Translations under genes and position numbers: made by a program
In this document: piece by piece, positions 24,448-34,140 of the stretch
Numbering within the stretch: position 1 is the first letter of the stretch
Layout: each line of letters opens with the position of its first letter
Notes under the pieces: model-generated
The model's database searches: none
Told to the model about the DNA's origin: nothing
What the model saw: the letters and a program-made list of their open reading frames with translations, nothing else
NCBI GenBank assembly: GCA_965230225.1
Contig: CBDDKM010000005.1
Location: forward strand, 62,001-126,000
Source of the DNA: CALSMU01 sp965230225
GTDB lineage: Bacteria; Bacteroidota; Bacteroidia; Flavobacteriales_D; Parvicellaceae
Direction: 5' to 3'
Length of the DNA: 64,000 bases

Positions 24448-24689
24448 TGTTTACACAGGATCAATTGAAAAAAATTCAAGAACTACTACCGGATGATTGG
24501 GGGAATCTTATCTCTAATACTTCTGGCATTTCGAAAACAACAATTTATAAATACTTCAGAGGGGAAAATGTCCGTAGTTATTATCGTAATCAAATCCTTA
24601 GGACTGCTTTTGAACTCATCGAAAAGGAACAAGAAAGTATCCAGTCCAACCAAGAGAAATATGAAATGATTTTGGAAAATAAATCTTAG
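24447..24689 (+). CDS. Small HTH DNA-binding protein (copy 1)
   Basis: The 80-residue protein has an HTH in its first half: LISNTSGISKTTIYKYFRGE matches the turn and recognition helix of TetR/XRE-like heads, followed by a helical tail. It resembles the protein at 25900-26145 (shared pattern SxxTxYxYFxG), so the element has two related small HTH proteins on either side of the initiator-like gene. It is a candidate binder of the repeated TGAATAG dyads. It is coupled to the preceding gene by TAATG and to the next by a 1-bp gap. Confidence 0.7.
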   Translation: MFTQDQLKKIQELLPDDWGNLISNTSGISKTTIYKYFRGENVRSYYRNQILRTAFELIEKEQESIQSNQEKYEMILENKS

Positions 24690-24690
24690 T

Positions 24691-25893
24691 ATGCTACCAA
24701 TTCATTATCCCACTACATACAAAGCATTGGATAGCTATATTGATCTTTATAACCAGAAGCAACTATCTTCAGGAAAAATAAAGGCTAGTGTTCTGCTTAC
24801 AGCCAAAGAAATTATTCGAATCTATGGAGCCTTTCTAATAAAGGAAATAAATAAAGGTAAGTTTCAACTAGAAGTAGATGAAATTCCTCCCCTGCGAACT
24901 AATAATGTACAGCTTTCTAAACTAACGAAATCATCACCAAGAACCATCCAAAGGCATTTGAAGAGATTGGAGAAAGTAGGTGTTATTATCAGTAAATCCT
25001 TTCGAGGGACCAATGGAGGATATGACTTGTTGATAAACCCAAATATTTTGTCAATAAGGGGAAGAAAGGGTGTTTATAACGAAAAAAATAGCTTCAATAC
25101 GACAAAAAATTGGGAAGCTGAAAATCAATTATTTAAAAATTCTAATACGACAAAATGTCCTCATACGTATCCTAGTAACAATAGATACTTTAATAATATA
25201 ATAATAGATGTAGATAACTCTTTTTCTATTAACCAGAAGAACAGTAGAAATGAAAGACTAACTCTATTTACTGGCAACGTAACTGGGAACGCTGAAAGAA
25301 AAACAGGAGAGGAAATTAACAAAGCTGAAAGAAAAGCGGGAGAGTGGGTAAATGAAGCAAGTCAAATTGTGGATTCTGCTCGCTCCGCTTCTCTGAAAGC
25401 TTATGCCTCTGCTCTTTGGAAATTGGCACAAAACACATTGTACGCTAATACTCCTCTTACAGATCATCAAAAGCAAATAGGAGAACAGCTGCTTTACAAA
25501 TGGTATGAACCGGTAGACGAAAAGTATCTCCAGAATATCCATATCCAATACTGTCAACGAATAGAAATTGTCAGGAAATATGTCGAGAAATCACCTGACA
25601 CCCGATTTGTTCCATTTCCTTACCAGTTTTTTGATCCTGAAAATAAAAATGGCTTCACAGCTACCAAGGCATGGTATAAAAAACATCGATCCCGTAAATG
25701 GGAAATACGAAAGAAACTGATTTTCCTCTCTCAGGTAAGAAAAGTGAAGCAATGTTTAAAGTCTAAAAACGCTCAAAGTAGTATGCTAGAAATATATAGA
25801 TCATCTGAAAAGAGAATAAAAGCGTTGAAAGACGATAAACTCCTCAACGAATTTTACAAACAACTTATACCAAAAAACACAAACACGTATTAA
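24691..25893 (+). CDS. Winged-helix replication-initiator-like protein
   Basis: In this 400-residue protein, residues about 30-130 form a helical/winged-helix region with an HTH: LSKLTKSSPRTIQRHLKRLEKVGVI followed by a beta wing. A low-complexity, Asn/Lys-rich linker follows (about 130-210). The C-terminal half is basic and helical with W-Y-K-K-H-R-S-R-K-W. This layout (N-terminal wHTH, basic tail, next to iteron-like repeats and a recombinase) is that of initiator or helicase-loader-like proteins of Bacteroidota mobile elements. No rolling-circle or primase motif is visible. Calling it an initiator is inference from context. Confidence 0.55.
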   Translation: MLPIHYPTTYKALDSYIDLYNQKQLSSGKIKASVLLTAKEIIRIYGAFLIKEINKGKFQLEVDEIPPLRTNNVQLSKLTKSSPRTIQRHLKRLEKVGVIISKSFRGTNGGYDLLINPNILSIRGRKGVYNEKNSFNTTKNWEAENQLFKNSNTTKCPHTYPSNNRYFNNIIIDVDNSFSINQKNSRNERLTLFTGNVTGNAERKTGEEINKAERKAGEWVNEASQIVDSARSASLKAYASALWKLAQNTLYANTPLTDHQKQIGEQLLYKWYEPVDEKYLQNIHIQYCQRIEIVRKYVEKSPDTRFVPFPYQFFDPENKNGFTATKAWYKKHRSRKWEIRKKLIFLSQVRKVKQCLKSKNAQSSMLEIYRSSEKRIKALKDDKLLNEFYKQLIPKNTNTY

Positions 25894-25899
25894 AAAAAC

Positions 25900-26145
25900 A
25901 TGAACAAACTAAGCAAAGAAGAACTAAGTGCTTTATATGATGCATTGCCACATGGCTCAAAGACTAAAATTGCTAATCTGGCAGGATGCTCTGAAGCAAC
26001 AGTATATAGATACTTTAATGGACTGACTCATTCAGGAAAGAATAAAAAGAAAATTGAATTTCAGATATACTGCATTATTACCAAGTGTTTAGAAAGGATA
26101 GAATCAACCAGGTACATGTGGGAGGATATGAAAAATAGTGAATAG
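25900..26145 (+). CDS. Small HTH DNA-binding protein (copy 2)
   Basis: The 81-residue protein has an HTH at about 18-42 (KIANLAGCSEATVYRYFNG) and a helical C-terminus. It is related to the 24447-24689 product. The gene starts 6 bp after the initiator-like gene. Its stop codon TAG lies inside the first GTGAATAG arm of the repeat array, so array and gene are physically fused; this suggests the protein binds the array (partition or copy control). Confidence 0.7.
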   Translation: MNKLSKEELSALYDALPHGSKTKIANLAGCSEATVYRYFNGLTHSGKNKKKIEFQIYCIITKCLERIESTRYMWEDMKNSE

Positions 26146-26830
26146 GTAGTATTCACGAATTTGGTTTTTTACATGGTACAAAATGAAAATGTATCATGTA
26201 AAATTTGAATAATGAATAGATACTATTCACATAATGAACGGTAACTATTCATGATTTTTGGAAAAGTGAATGGTTAGTATTCACGAATTGTTTTTTTACA
26301 TAGTATAAAATGAAATTGTATCATGTAAAATTTAGAATGATGAATAGATACTATTCACACAATGAACGGTAACTATTCATGATTTTTGGAAAAGTGAATG
26401 GTTAGTATTCACGAATTGTTTTTTTATATAGTATAAAATGAAATTGTATCATGTAAAATTTAGAATGATGAATAGATACTATTCACACAATGAACGATGA
26501 CTATTCATGATTTTTGGAAAAGTGAATAGGTAGTATTCATGAATTTGGTTTTTTTACATGGTATAAAATGAAATTGTATCATGTAAAATTTAGAATGATG
26601 AATAGATACTATTCACATAATGAACGATAACTATTCACGATTTTTGGAAAAGTGAATAGGTAGTATTCACTATTTTGTTTTATTATGGTATAAAATGAAA
26701 TTGTATCATGTAAAATTTGAATAATGAATAGATACTATTCACGTAATGAACGATGACTATTCATGATTTTTAAAAAAGTGAATAGGTAGTATTCATGAAT
26801 TTGATTTTTTACATAGTACAAAAGCTAGAA
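26138..26830. repeat. Iteron-like tandem array, about 128-bp unit, five full copies plus a partial one
   Basis: Units begin with GTGAATRGNTAGTATTC at 26138, 26266, 26394, 26522, 26652 and 26778 (periods 128, 128, 128, 130, 126). Each unit holds three dyads of the TGAATAG-N3-CTATTCA type (the second perfect, the first and third degenerate) and one longer dyad TTTTACAT...ATGTAAAA. That gives about 16 copies of one half-site pair. The units abut without spacers, so this is not CRISPR. The array follows the initiator-like and small HTH genes, as plasmid iterons or a centromere-like partition site would. Confidence 0.85.
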
Positions 26831-26870
26831 TGATGATTACTCCATTTTCTCTATGGACTACATTCCTATA

Positions 26871-28502
26871 TTAACGTAAAAGTTGAATAGTACTCTTCTT
26901 TTCAATTGTCTCCCCAGCGCAATTGTTAAAAGATAGATGGTAGTAATATGTTCCATCACTCACTTCATTGCCATCCCAATGGTTTTTTGGGTTGGTAGTT
27001 TCCCAAATAAGTTTTCCCCAACGATTGTAGATTTCTAACCTGTATTCATCTGAGTTACCATTATAGACAGAAAAAAGATCATTGTGTCCATCACCGTTTG
27101 GAGTAAATACATTGATTGGAGAATACCCATCTTCCAAGCCTTCAACAGTAACACTATATGTAGATGTAGCTTCAGTGCATTCATTTTCAATATAAACCTC
27201 ATAGACCCCACTTTCAATTACTTCAATTGATTGGGTAGGTTCACCTGTATTCCATTGGTAGGTGTCAGCCCAGTTAGAACCTCTCATACCCAATATTCCA
27301 TCTATACATAGGATGGTGTCAATATTTTCACTCTCTAAAAGCGCATTCAACGGAATATGATACCCTACATATACACTATCAATATCCTTACAATGATTTA
27401 CATTTACTTGTAACCAATATGTTCCACTATCCTCTGGGACAATAGAGTTTGCAGCATCACCTGTATTCCATAAAAATTCTACTTGTGGATGGGTAAATTC
27501 TGTAAGAAGTGTTAATTCCTGTCTTTTACATAAAATTGTGTCATTACCTAATTCAATATTTGGTTTTACAAACTCTACGCTAATAGTATCAGTAGTATAC
27601 GAGCAACCATTGTATGCCTCTACCCAATATGTCCCCGAACTATCAATAGTAAATGTTGAATCACTACTCTCAATAAGATTATTCCATACATAAACGGGGT
27701 TATCGGGTAACAAAGAGTCAAACACCAATTCTTCTCCTTCACATAACAAGGTATCCGCACCCAAATTAATTTGGGGAAGTGATAGTGTGGGTACAGCTTC
27801 TATCAATATGTTGTCTAAATAAACATAAGAAGCTTTAATTGGATCGTTATTACTACCATTTCCCAAAAAGTTTGCTGTAGAATTTATATTAGGAAGGAAA
27901 TTCCCTAAAGTTATGTACCTTTCTTCTCCTTGAGCAACAAAGTAACGTTCGACCTTAACCCACTTTTCCTTATCATCCATCCATTGATTAATAGTTACTT
28001 GAGGAGAATAATTTAAGTTTTGAGCATTTCCTGTGCTATTATCAAGTGGTATTGAATCTGAAAAAAAAATGCCAAAATTTGAAACTGAATAATCAGAATA
28101 CTCAGATAATGAATAATGGAGACTCACTTTATAACACTGATTGGTGATTAAACTTGTATCTAATTCTCCGGTTAAGTACTCTCTATAACTATATTGACTA
28201 TTAGTGGTGTATATATAAATACCTGTATAACTTAATCTATGGCATGTATCTTGAAAACCATAACTATTAGTTGGTACCGATCTTCCAGTTGAGATGCCCG
28301 CCTCTGAATGAAAATAATCTGGGGTTCCTCCATGTGTTGAAGGAGATTGCCAATAATGGGTTAAGGAATCTATAGGAGTTGAAGCATTAGATATTAAAAA
28401 AATGGTATCCTCAAAGCTGTAATTTAAAACTAAATTTTGCCCTTTTGATAACAAGGGAAATAGGAATATAAAAGCTAATATAAGTGTAGTATCACTCTTC
28501 AT
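26871..28502 (-). CDS. T9SS-secreted protein with gliding-motility CHU_C C-terminal domain
   Basis: The 543-residue protein has a signal peptide (MKSDTTLILAFIFLFPLLSKGQ). An N-terminal beta-sandwich/lectin-like region follows (about 22-240), then three Ig/PKD-like modules with a repeated LGxDTxLC...Y-x-W-N-T-G pattern (about 245-455). The CHU_C domain is last (about 460-543: NVFTPNGDGHNDLF, YNRWGKLIWE, DGTYYYHL). CHU_C is a type B-like T9SS export signal, so the protein is placed on the cell surface or released. The product is an adhesin or matrix protein of unknown ligand. Confidence 0.88.
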   Translation of the reverse strand: MKSDTTLILAFIFLFPLLSKGQNLVLNYSFEDTIFLISNASTPIDSLTHYWQSPSTHGGTPDYFHSEAGISTGRSVPTNSYGFQDTCHRLSYTGIYIYTTNSQYSYREYLTGELDTSLITNQCYKVSLHYSLSEYSDYSVSNFGIFFSDSIPLDNSTGNAQNLNYSPQVTINQWMDDKEKWVKVERYFVAQGEERYITLGNFLPNINSTANFLGNGSNNDPIKASYVYLDNILIEAVPTLSLPQINLGADTLLCEGEELVFDSLLPDNPVYVWNNLIESSDSTFTIDSSGTYWVEAYNGCSYTTDTISVEFVKPNIELGNDTILCKRQELTLLTEFTHPQVEFLWNTGDAANSIVPEDSGTYWLQVNVNHCKDIDSVYVGYHIPLNALLESENIDTILCIDGILGMRGSNWADTYQWNTGEPTQSIEVIESGVYEVYIENECTEATSTYSVTVEGLEDGYSPINVFTPNGDGHNDLFSVYNGNSDEYRLEIYNRWGKLIWETTNPKNHWDGNEVSDGTYYYHLSFNNCAGETIEKKSTIQLLR

Positions 28503-28566
28503 AATTATAAATCAAGACCTAATGTATAGGCCTTGATTTATGCAATATCTATAAAAGGAAGAAAGC

Positions 28567-31500
28567 TTATGGTAATATTTGCAAGTGCTCAATATCCATA
28601 TCATTCCCTTTAATAACGCATACATTGTAAGTACCTAATGGCAAATTACTAACGTTTATGGTTTCTACCAAATTATATGTTTGTACGCTTTTTTGAACTA
28701 CTCCATATATATCTGTAATGTCTACTGTAGCTATACTTCCATCACCTGGAGGAATAGTAACATTCAATTGATTATTGGTAGGATTTGGAGCCAAAGCAAT
28801 ATTGAATCCGGCTCCTCCACCTCCACCACCACTGCAACAGTTGTTGTAATCCACTCCTGTTTCATTAACTGGAACCGAAGGTGTTGATTGTAAAACACAG
28901 TTACGAGTATAAACTTCTAAAGTAAAATCTTTAATATTCCCAATTGATTCAGTACCATCATTACATACAGATATAGGACCATTTGGCACGCCAAAGTCAG
29001 GAGCATAAGTAATCATATCTAATCCACTTACTGGAGGGTACTGACTAGTAATATCAACCGTATTCTGATCAAATACACTCGTAAATTGCCATACATATTC
29101 TACCCCTAACTTAGGTGCTTGAATAGTAAACGAATTGTTTGAACCACCACAGTATGAATTTGGAGGAATGATAATCGGTTGTATTCCAGCTGAACCATCA
29201 TTATTAAACTGCCTTGAAAATAAAGGAGCTATTCCACAATCATTACTTGCTTCGACTTCTATGGTGAATACATCTTCAAAAGCCCCATTAGGCAATGAAG
29301 AAGCTAATATATCTAATTCTGGTACCATTAAAGTATTTCCAAGATATACGTTCCCGTTAACAGCATCAGTATAGTACCAATCATAATTACCATGGGTCAC
29401 AGAGCCTGTCGTTCTAACAGAAATATGCGCAGGACCATCAAACCCGCATAAATCACTACTAATTACATCTATTGAAGTAATTGGCTCAACTGGTTGTACA
29501 ACATCGTATGTTACCGTTTCCCATTCAGAATTACCACAGTCAAAACGTGCCCTAACCTCAATGTCAAATGAACTACTGACATTCGAAACATCTACCTTAA
29601 TACTATTGGTATTTGTTAAAGTTTGTGTACCCAAATTAGCATTAGTCACAGGATCAACAAAATTACCTTCTGATAACCTCCATTGATAATCAATTAAACT
29701 TGTATTCAAAGAGTAATCAGATGTGGTAAATAAATATGGTGGTGATGTTTTACAAAAAACAGTTGATGTACTCGTTGGCGGATCAATAGTTGCTTCATGA
29801 GGAGTCTTATATGTTACTGTAAAAGATCCTACTACGTTGGCAGTAGGGTTTGATACACTTATTACGGATTCAATAGCTTCATATATTGGAGGTATTCCTC
29901 CTGTTATTAATGCTGGGTTATTAGTTATTACCTGTTCATAAAAACAGAATGTTTCACTCATTCCTGTTTGAGTTCCCCCAAAATTTATTATAGTCTTAGT
30001 TCCATTCACTAATCCATAGACATCACGACTCCAGATAGTAGTTCCACTTTGATCACAATCACTGGAAAGGTTGAGCGTATAGGTGTAGCAATAATTACTA
30101 TTTGGAACTATAATAAACGCAGTAGTTGGATCAATACACACATTTGTAGGCCCCGAATAAGTTGCTGAACATGCCATTACAATGTCAACCGTAGTATTAT
30201 TTCCATAAGTACTAACTATTCCATTGCCTATAGGTTTCAATTTCAGATCAATTGTATACTGGCCTATCGGCAAGTTATACATAATAGGAAAATCAAAAAT
30301 ACCAAACCCATTTGTATCCCCTATGATAATCGTGTCGTATCCTACAGAATGTAAATTGGCAACAACTTCATATTGGTTAATATATTTTATGGGTTTAAAA
30401 GACAGCTTGGTATCTCCATTGATATTAGGATTGGTAATGAATTTATCCTTTAACTGAGTAGTTTCTGTAACCACATTAGTAGTCCTAAAGACCGAAACTT
30501 GACCATAAGGTCCAGTGTTAGCACCTACAATTGCCCTTACAACAACTCTATAATTGGTATTATAAAATGCTCCTTCAGAAAGTTGTTTTATTTTCAAATT
30601 CCTGTTAGACGAAAGAATGTTTTCGGTGTAACCATCATCTATATTGGTTACTTCAAATTCATAAGTAGTAGCACCAATCACTTTATCTGCCTGTAAAGCT
30701 TCATCCATCAAAACATCCGTTCTTCCATTTACAGTTTTATCAATTCCCGGAGCAGGAATGTTTTCAATAGTAATTTGGCAAGCTGAACCATAAGGTGTTG
30801 TGGTATTTCCGTCACTTGCTCTAACAGATACATCGTAAGAAGCTCCATACTCAGGCAATGGAACTACATTCTTTAACTTTACTCTATTGTTTGTACTAAC
30901 ATGGGTAAATACATTTCCATTGCCATCATCGAACCTAAACTCATAGCTCGTAGCCCCGTTAATTCGGATACTTTTTATTCTATCTTCTAGTCCTAATTCA
31001 ACATCACAATATTCAGGCTGCAAATTAGGAGTTGCCATTACTGGGGTAGTGTATTCCAATATCAAACGAGGGTGTTTTGTTGGGTCTGTATAGTCACTAC
31101 TAAAGTAAGTTCTTCTTCTATAGAACTCTTCTGTAGCCAAGCTGATTTTAATCCCATGTTGATCATTAGGATTATCCATAAAGTGTTGAACAATGTTAGT
31201 TAAATCAACAGAAACATCCGATTGAATGTTTCTAACTCCTATAGGATTATCCGTAGGCAATTGAACTCTATCAACTGTAGTTGTTGGAGGTTGTGTACTC
31301 CACGCTACCGTTGCTCCATCCCAAGCTTGTGTGATTCTTTCAACCCAAGCCTCATTTGTTCCAGCTTCGGTACTATTACCAGTAGCGGAATTAGTGTTAT
31401 GGAACAACTGCAGAGTTGCACTTTGAATTGTACTTCCTGTTGGAATAGTTGAAAAGTCCCATTTCATCAGTGAACGGGAAATCTTTAATTGTCCACTACT

Positions 31501-31707
31501 TGTCCAAGCATCTATTAGCAGAACCCCACTTTGGGAGAAGTTGGCATCTTGGGTAGTAGGATTTCCGTTGTTAAATTGAACAAAGGCATCTACTTCTGCA
31601 CTCACGTTTGGTGAAATATACAGCGTATCAACCTGTTGTGCATTACTAAATACCCCAACACATAGTGCTAGGGTCAGTAACATAGCTTTTTTAAGGTATC
31701 TTATCAT
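28567..31707 (-). CDS. T9SS cargo: DNRLRE-domain multimodular protein with type A sorting domain
   Basis: The 1046-residue protein has a signal peptide (about 1-23) and an N-terminal DNRLRE/CBM96-like domain (about 25-215: DTLYISPNVSAEVDAFVQF, LMKWDFSTIP, W-S-T-Q-P-P, HPRLILEY). Fibronectin/Ig-like modules fill about 220-950. A Gly/Cys-rich linker (CCSGGGGGGAG) leads to a type A T9SS sorting domain (about 970-1046: LAPNPTNNQLNV, LPLGTYNVCVI). It is exported by T9SS and then anchored. DNRLRE domains accompany polysaccharide-active or adhesive proteins. LytTR-like direct repeats lie 85 bp upstream. Confidence 0.88.
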   Translation of the reverse strand: MIRYLKKAMLLTLALCVGVFSNAQQVDTLYISPNVSAEVDAFVQFNNGNPTTQDANFSQSGVLLIDAWTSSGQLKISRSLMKWDFSTIPTGSTIQSATLQLFHNTNSATGNSTEAGTNEAWVERITQAWDGATVAWSTQPPTTTVDRVQLPTDNPIGVRNIQSDVSVDLTNIVQHFMDNPNDQHGIKISLATEEFYRRRTYFSSDYTDPTKHPRLILEYTTPVMATPNLQPEYCDVELGLEDRIKSIRINGATSYEFRFDDGNGNVFTHVSTNNRVKLKNVVPLPEYGASYDVSVRASDGNTTTPYGSACQITIENIPAPGIDKTVNGRTDVLMDEALQADKVIGATTYEFEVTNIDDGYTENILSSNRNLKIKQLSEGAFYNTNYRVVVRAIVGANTGPYGQVSVFRTTNVVTETTQLKDKFITNPNINGDTKLSFKPIKYINQYEVVANLHSVGYDTIIIGDTNGFGIFDFPIMYNLPIGQYTIDLKLKPIGNGIVSTYGNNTTVDIVMACSATYSGPTNVCIDPTTAFIIVPNSNYCYTYTLNLSSDCDQSGTTIWSRDVYGLVNGTKTIINFGGTQTGMSETFCFYEQVITNNPALITGGIPPIYEAIESVISVSNPTANVVGSFTVTYKTPHEATIDPPTSTSTVFCKTSPPYLFTTSDYSLNTSLIDYQWRLSEGNFVDPVTNANLGTQTLTNTNSIKVDVSNVSSSFDIEVRARFDCGNSEWETVTYDVVQPVEPITSIDVISSDLCGFDGPAHISVRTTGSVTHGNYDWYYTDAVNGNVYLGNTLMVPELDILASSLPNGAFEDVFTIEVEASNDCGIAPLFSRQFNNDGSAGIQPIIIPPNSYCGGSNNSFTIQAPKLGVEYVWQFTSVFDQNTVDITSQYPPVSGLDMITYAPDFGVPNGPISVCNDGTESIGNIKDFTLEVYTRNCVLQSTPSVPVNETGVDYNNCCSGGGGGGAGFNIALAPNPTNNQLNVTIPPGDGSIATVDITDIYGVVQKSVQTYNLVETINVSNLPLGTYNVCVIKGNDMDIEHLQILP

Positions 31708-32234
31708 AATATATTGTTTTTCAATTCTTTAATAATTTCCGATATAAAACTCTGTTTTCAACACTAAATTTAGCCAACTATATAAGTTGTATGTTTCAGC
31801 GAATGGATGGTCTGTTTTAGCGAATACTTTACCTCATAAAAAAAGGGCTAACCTTCATCTGTTTAGACAAAAACCATAGCCCTTTGATTTTTTCTATCCG
31901 CTATAAACTCACTCCTATTTAATCAGAATCAAACTATATAGATAACTAAACATCTGGTATCTAACCATCTTGTCTCCCAATATTGCAGGTGGAATTGAAT
32001 ATTCAAAACAAAAAATGCCCTAATTTGGCCTATGTCCGTATAAATACGGACACTCCAGTTAGTGTTCTAGATCAGAAGATAAAGAAAACCCCGATTGGCT
32101 TATATTTATTACTTTTGGACAGTTAAGGTCTCTTTTATTCCTTAACTTGATTTAATGACTCCCCCTGAATAGCCATTATTTTTCATTCATTCGATGTATT
32201 CAGGGAATATATTTTAATTAAGAATTAAAATAAT
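31708..32234. other. 527-bp intergenic region with hairpin and palindrome
   Basis: No gene is visible. Besides the direct repeat at 31792-31825, it holds AAAGGGCTA (31842-31850) pairing with TAGCCCTTT (31877-31885), flanked by A- and T-tracts (terminator-like in both directions), and the palindrome GTCCGTATAAATACGGAC (32034-32051). It separates the minus-strand cargo genes from the plus-strand OmpA-like gene. Confidence 0.5.
31792..31825. promoter_or_regulatory. Two 13-bp direct repeats 21 bp apart (LytTR-like operator)
   Basis: TGTTTCAGCGAAT (31792-31804) and TGTTTTAGCGAAT (31813-31825) differ at one base and are exactly two helical turns apart. This is the typical layout for LytTR response regulators, which are common in Bacteroidota. 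It lies upstream of the DNRLRE cargo gene. Confidence 0.45.
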
Positions 32235-33548
32235 ATGACTGGGAACCTAAGAAAAATGGCATTTATATATTCAATTGCTAAAACGCTGTGCTTGGCAATG
32301 TTGTTTGGAGTATTCTTATCCTCCTGCATACATCTAAAACCATGTGGTGAAGATTATTCTAAAATCCAAACAATTTTCCAGACGAAGAAAACTAAAATTG
32401 AAATTGATAAAAGAGAAGAACTTTGTAGGTTGTCGATAGAAAATCAAAAACAAATAGATTCTCTTAAACAAAGGGTACAAAACTTGGAAAAGCAACTCAA
32501 AACATGCGAAGAGGATCAATTACTACTGGAAACACTTCTGATTGACTCAAAAAACAATATTGAAAAGTGTGAGGAAACAAATAAGGAATTGTTAAACAAA
32601 TTTGAACAGCTTACTTCACAAAATAGTGCTGACCTAAGTGAACTTCAAAAAGAATTAATCAAACAAAGAGAAACATTAGTTGCACAAGAAAATCTATTAA
32701 ACATAAAAGAAAAAGAACTTCTTAATCAAAAGAACTTACTAGAACTAAAGGAAGCCGAGATATCAGAGTATCGAAACGTAATGAAAGCTCAGCATAACAA
32801 ATTCGCAGAATTGCACTCAACAGTTACCCAATCTCTTCTCGGTTTTGAGCAGGATCTAGAAGTTGAAAACAAAGATGGAAAGTTGTATTTAACAGTATCG
32901 GAAAACCTACTTTTTGATTCAGGTAGTGATAAGATTAAAAACAAAGGAAAGAGTATTTTGGAAAAAATATCAAAAGTATTAGCATCTAATGAAGATTTGA
33001 ATATTCTGGTGGAAGGACACACAGATAATAGACCCATTTCTTCTAATAGATTTAAAGATAATTGGGAGTTAAGTTCGGCAAGAGCTAATATGGTAAGCAA
33101 ATCATTAATTGAGTATGGAGTTAAGGCTTCGAACATAACTTCTGCTGCAAGGGCTGAATTTAGTCCTATTGCTGATAATAACACTGTTAGTGGAAGGGCC
33201 AAAAATCGAAGGACTGAAATTATTCTAACTCCGGATTTAAGTGAGTTATACGAGTTTATAGAGCCTAAGATTGTGAATGGAGTTAAAATCATTGCAGTAC
33301 CAGAGGATGCTGATAGGTATTTGATACCAATGGATAAGTGGAACGAATTAAACTTGAATTCAGATGAAAAGATAATTTCTTATTTAAAGAACTCACATTA
33401 TTATATATCAAGTTCTAATGCTCCTTTCAAATATTTGGAGGACACTTATATGGTGGTAATCATAAAAAATATGAAATGTAAATTTGGTAAGATGGAAATT
33501 ACATTAGGCCATATTAATCAAAAGAATTTGAAAATTTCCGATAATTAA
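32235..33548 (+). CDS. OmpA-like peptidoglycan-binding lipoprotein with coiled coil
   Basis: The 437-residue protein has a lipobox LSSC (Cys31) after a basic/hydrophobic leader, a long coiled coil (about 45-190), and an OmpA C-terminal domain (about 205-335) with LLFDSGSDKI, LVEGHTDNRPI, NWELSSARA and GRAKNRRTEI, the peptidoglycan-binding signature. An extra C-terminal ~95 residues match nothing I know. It probably links the outer membrane to the cell wall. Its stop overlaps none of the next gene; the following ATG is 1 bp away, so the two are co-transcribed. Confidence 0.88.
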   Translation: MTGNLRKMAFIYSIAKTLCLAMLFGVFLSSCIHLKPCGEDYSKIQTIFQTKKTKIEIDKREELCRLSIENQKQIDSLKQRVQNLEKQLKTCEEDQLLLETLLIDSKNNIEKCEETNKELLNKFEQLTSQNSADLSELQKELIKQRETLVAQENLLNIKEKELLNQKNLLELKEAEISEYRNVMKAQHNKFAELHSTVTQSLLGFEQDLEVENKDGKLYLTVSENLLFDSGSDKIKNKGKSILEKISKVLASNEDLNILVEGHTDNRPISSNRFKDNWELSSARANMVSKSLIEYGVKASNITSAARAEFSPIADNNTVSGRAKNRRTEIILTPDLSELYEFIEPKIVNGVKIIAVPEDADRYLIPMDKWNELNLNSDEKIISYLKNSHYYISSSNAPFKYLEDTYMVVIIKNMKCKFGKMEITLGHINQKNLKISDN

Positions 33549-33549
33549 C

Positions 33550-34140
33550 ATGGAACATACTAAGAAAATATTTTTAGGAATCGCAGGTATAGTAGCGGTA
33601 ATGCCAGGTATTTTATACTTTACGGAAAGCTCTCTTATACCTGAAATCGGTATAATAAAAGTGCTCATGCTTACCATTGCCGAACTATTATGCTTTGTGA
33701 TAATAGGGGCAGTAATTTTAAATAAAAAAAAGATCAGAAAGCTGAAAAGAAAAACCTTTAATAGATTGTTGATCATTTCCTTATTACTTTCTATTACTTC
33801 GTTGACATCATATGCCTTATTCCTGCAATCTGTAAAAATTGTTGGTTCTAGACCTGGTCATGTGCTAATTGAACCTCTTTGGCACTCAGATATGGTAAAA
33901 GGAAAAATCGAAACCTTTGGTAGCATTTCTGATTGGAAACAGGACGAAGGAATCCTTGCATTACAGAGAGCTTTTGAAAAAGATTCAGAATCAATGAGTG
34001 GCATTTTATCTAGTCAGATCGTTTTAATAGCCCTGTATTGTTTAGGTATCTCGTTATTTTTAATACCAATAATGTTAATTACTCAAAGAATTAAAGAGGG
34101 TAGCATTTTTTTAGAAGAAAGCACAATTCCTCACGATTGA
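33550..34140 (+). CDS. Four-helix membrane protein of unknown function
   Basis: The 196-residue protein has hydrophobic segments at about 8-22, 32-56, 74-94 and 156-180, with a roughly 60-residue loop between the third and fourth. No catalytic motif is visible. It follows the OmpA-like gene by 1 bp and probably shares its promoter. A 90-residue minus-strand frame over the same DNA is a shadow. Function is unknown. Confidence 0.65.
   Translation: MEHTKKIFLGIAGIVAVMPGILYFTESSLIPEIGIIKVLMLTIAELLCFVIIGAVILNKKKIRKLKRKTFNRLLIISLLLSITSLTSYALFLQSVKIVGSRPGHVLIEPLWHSDMVKGKIETFGSISDWKQDEGILALQRAFEKDSESMSGILSSQIVLIALYCLGISLFLIPIMLITQRIKEGSIFLEESTIPHD

Noticed and set aside
26138..26830. Possible CRISPR array (regular repeats)
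   Set aside because: The 128-bp units abut directly and are similar throughout; there are no unique spacers and no cas genes nearby.
33504..33776. Minus-strand 90-codon hydrophobic open frame
   Set aside because: It is the complement of the membrane helices of the 33550-34140 gene, which has an operon partner 1 bp upstream.
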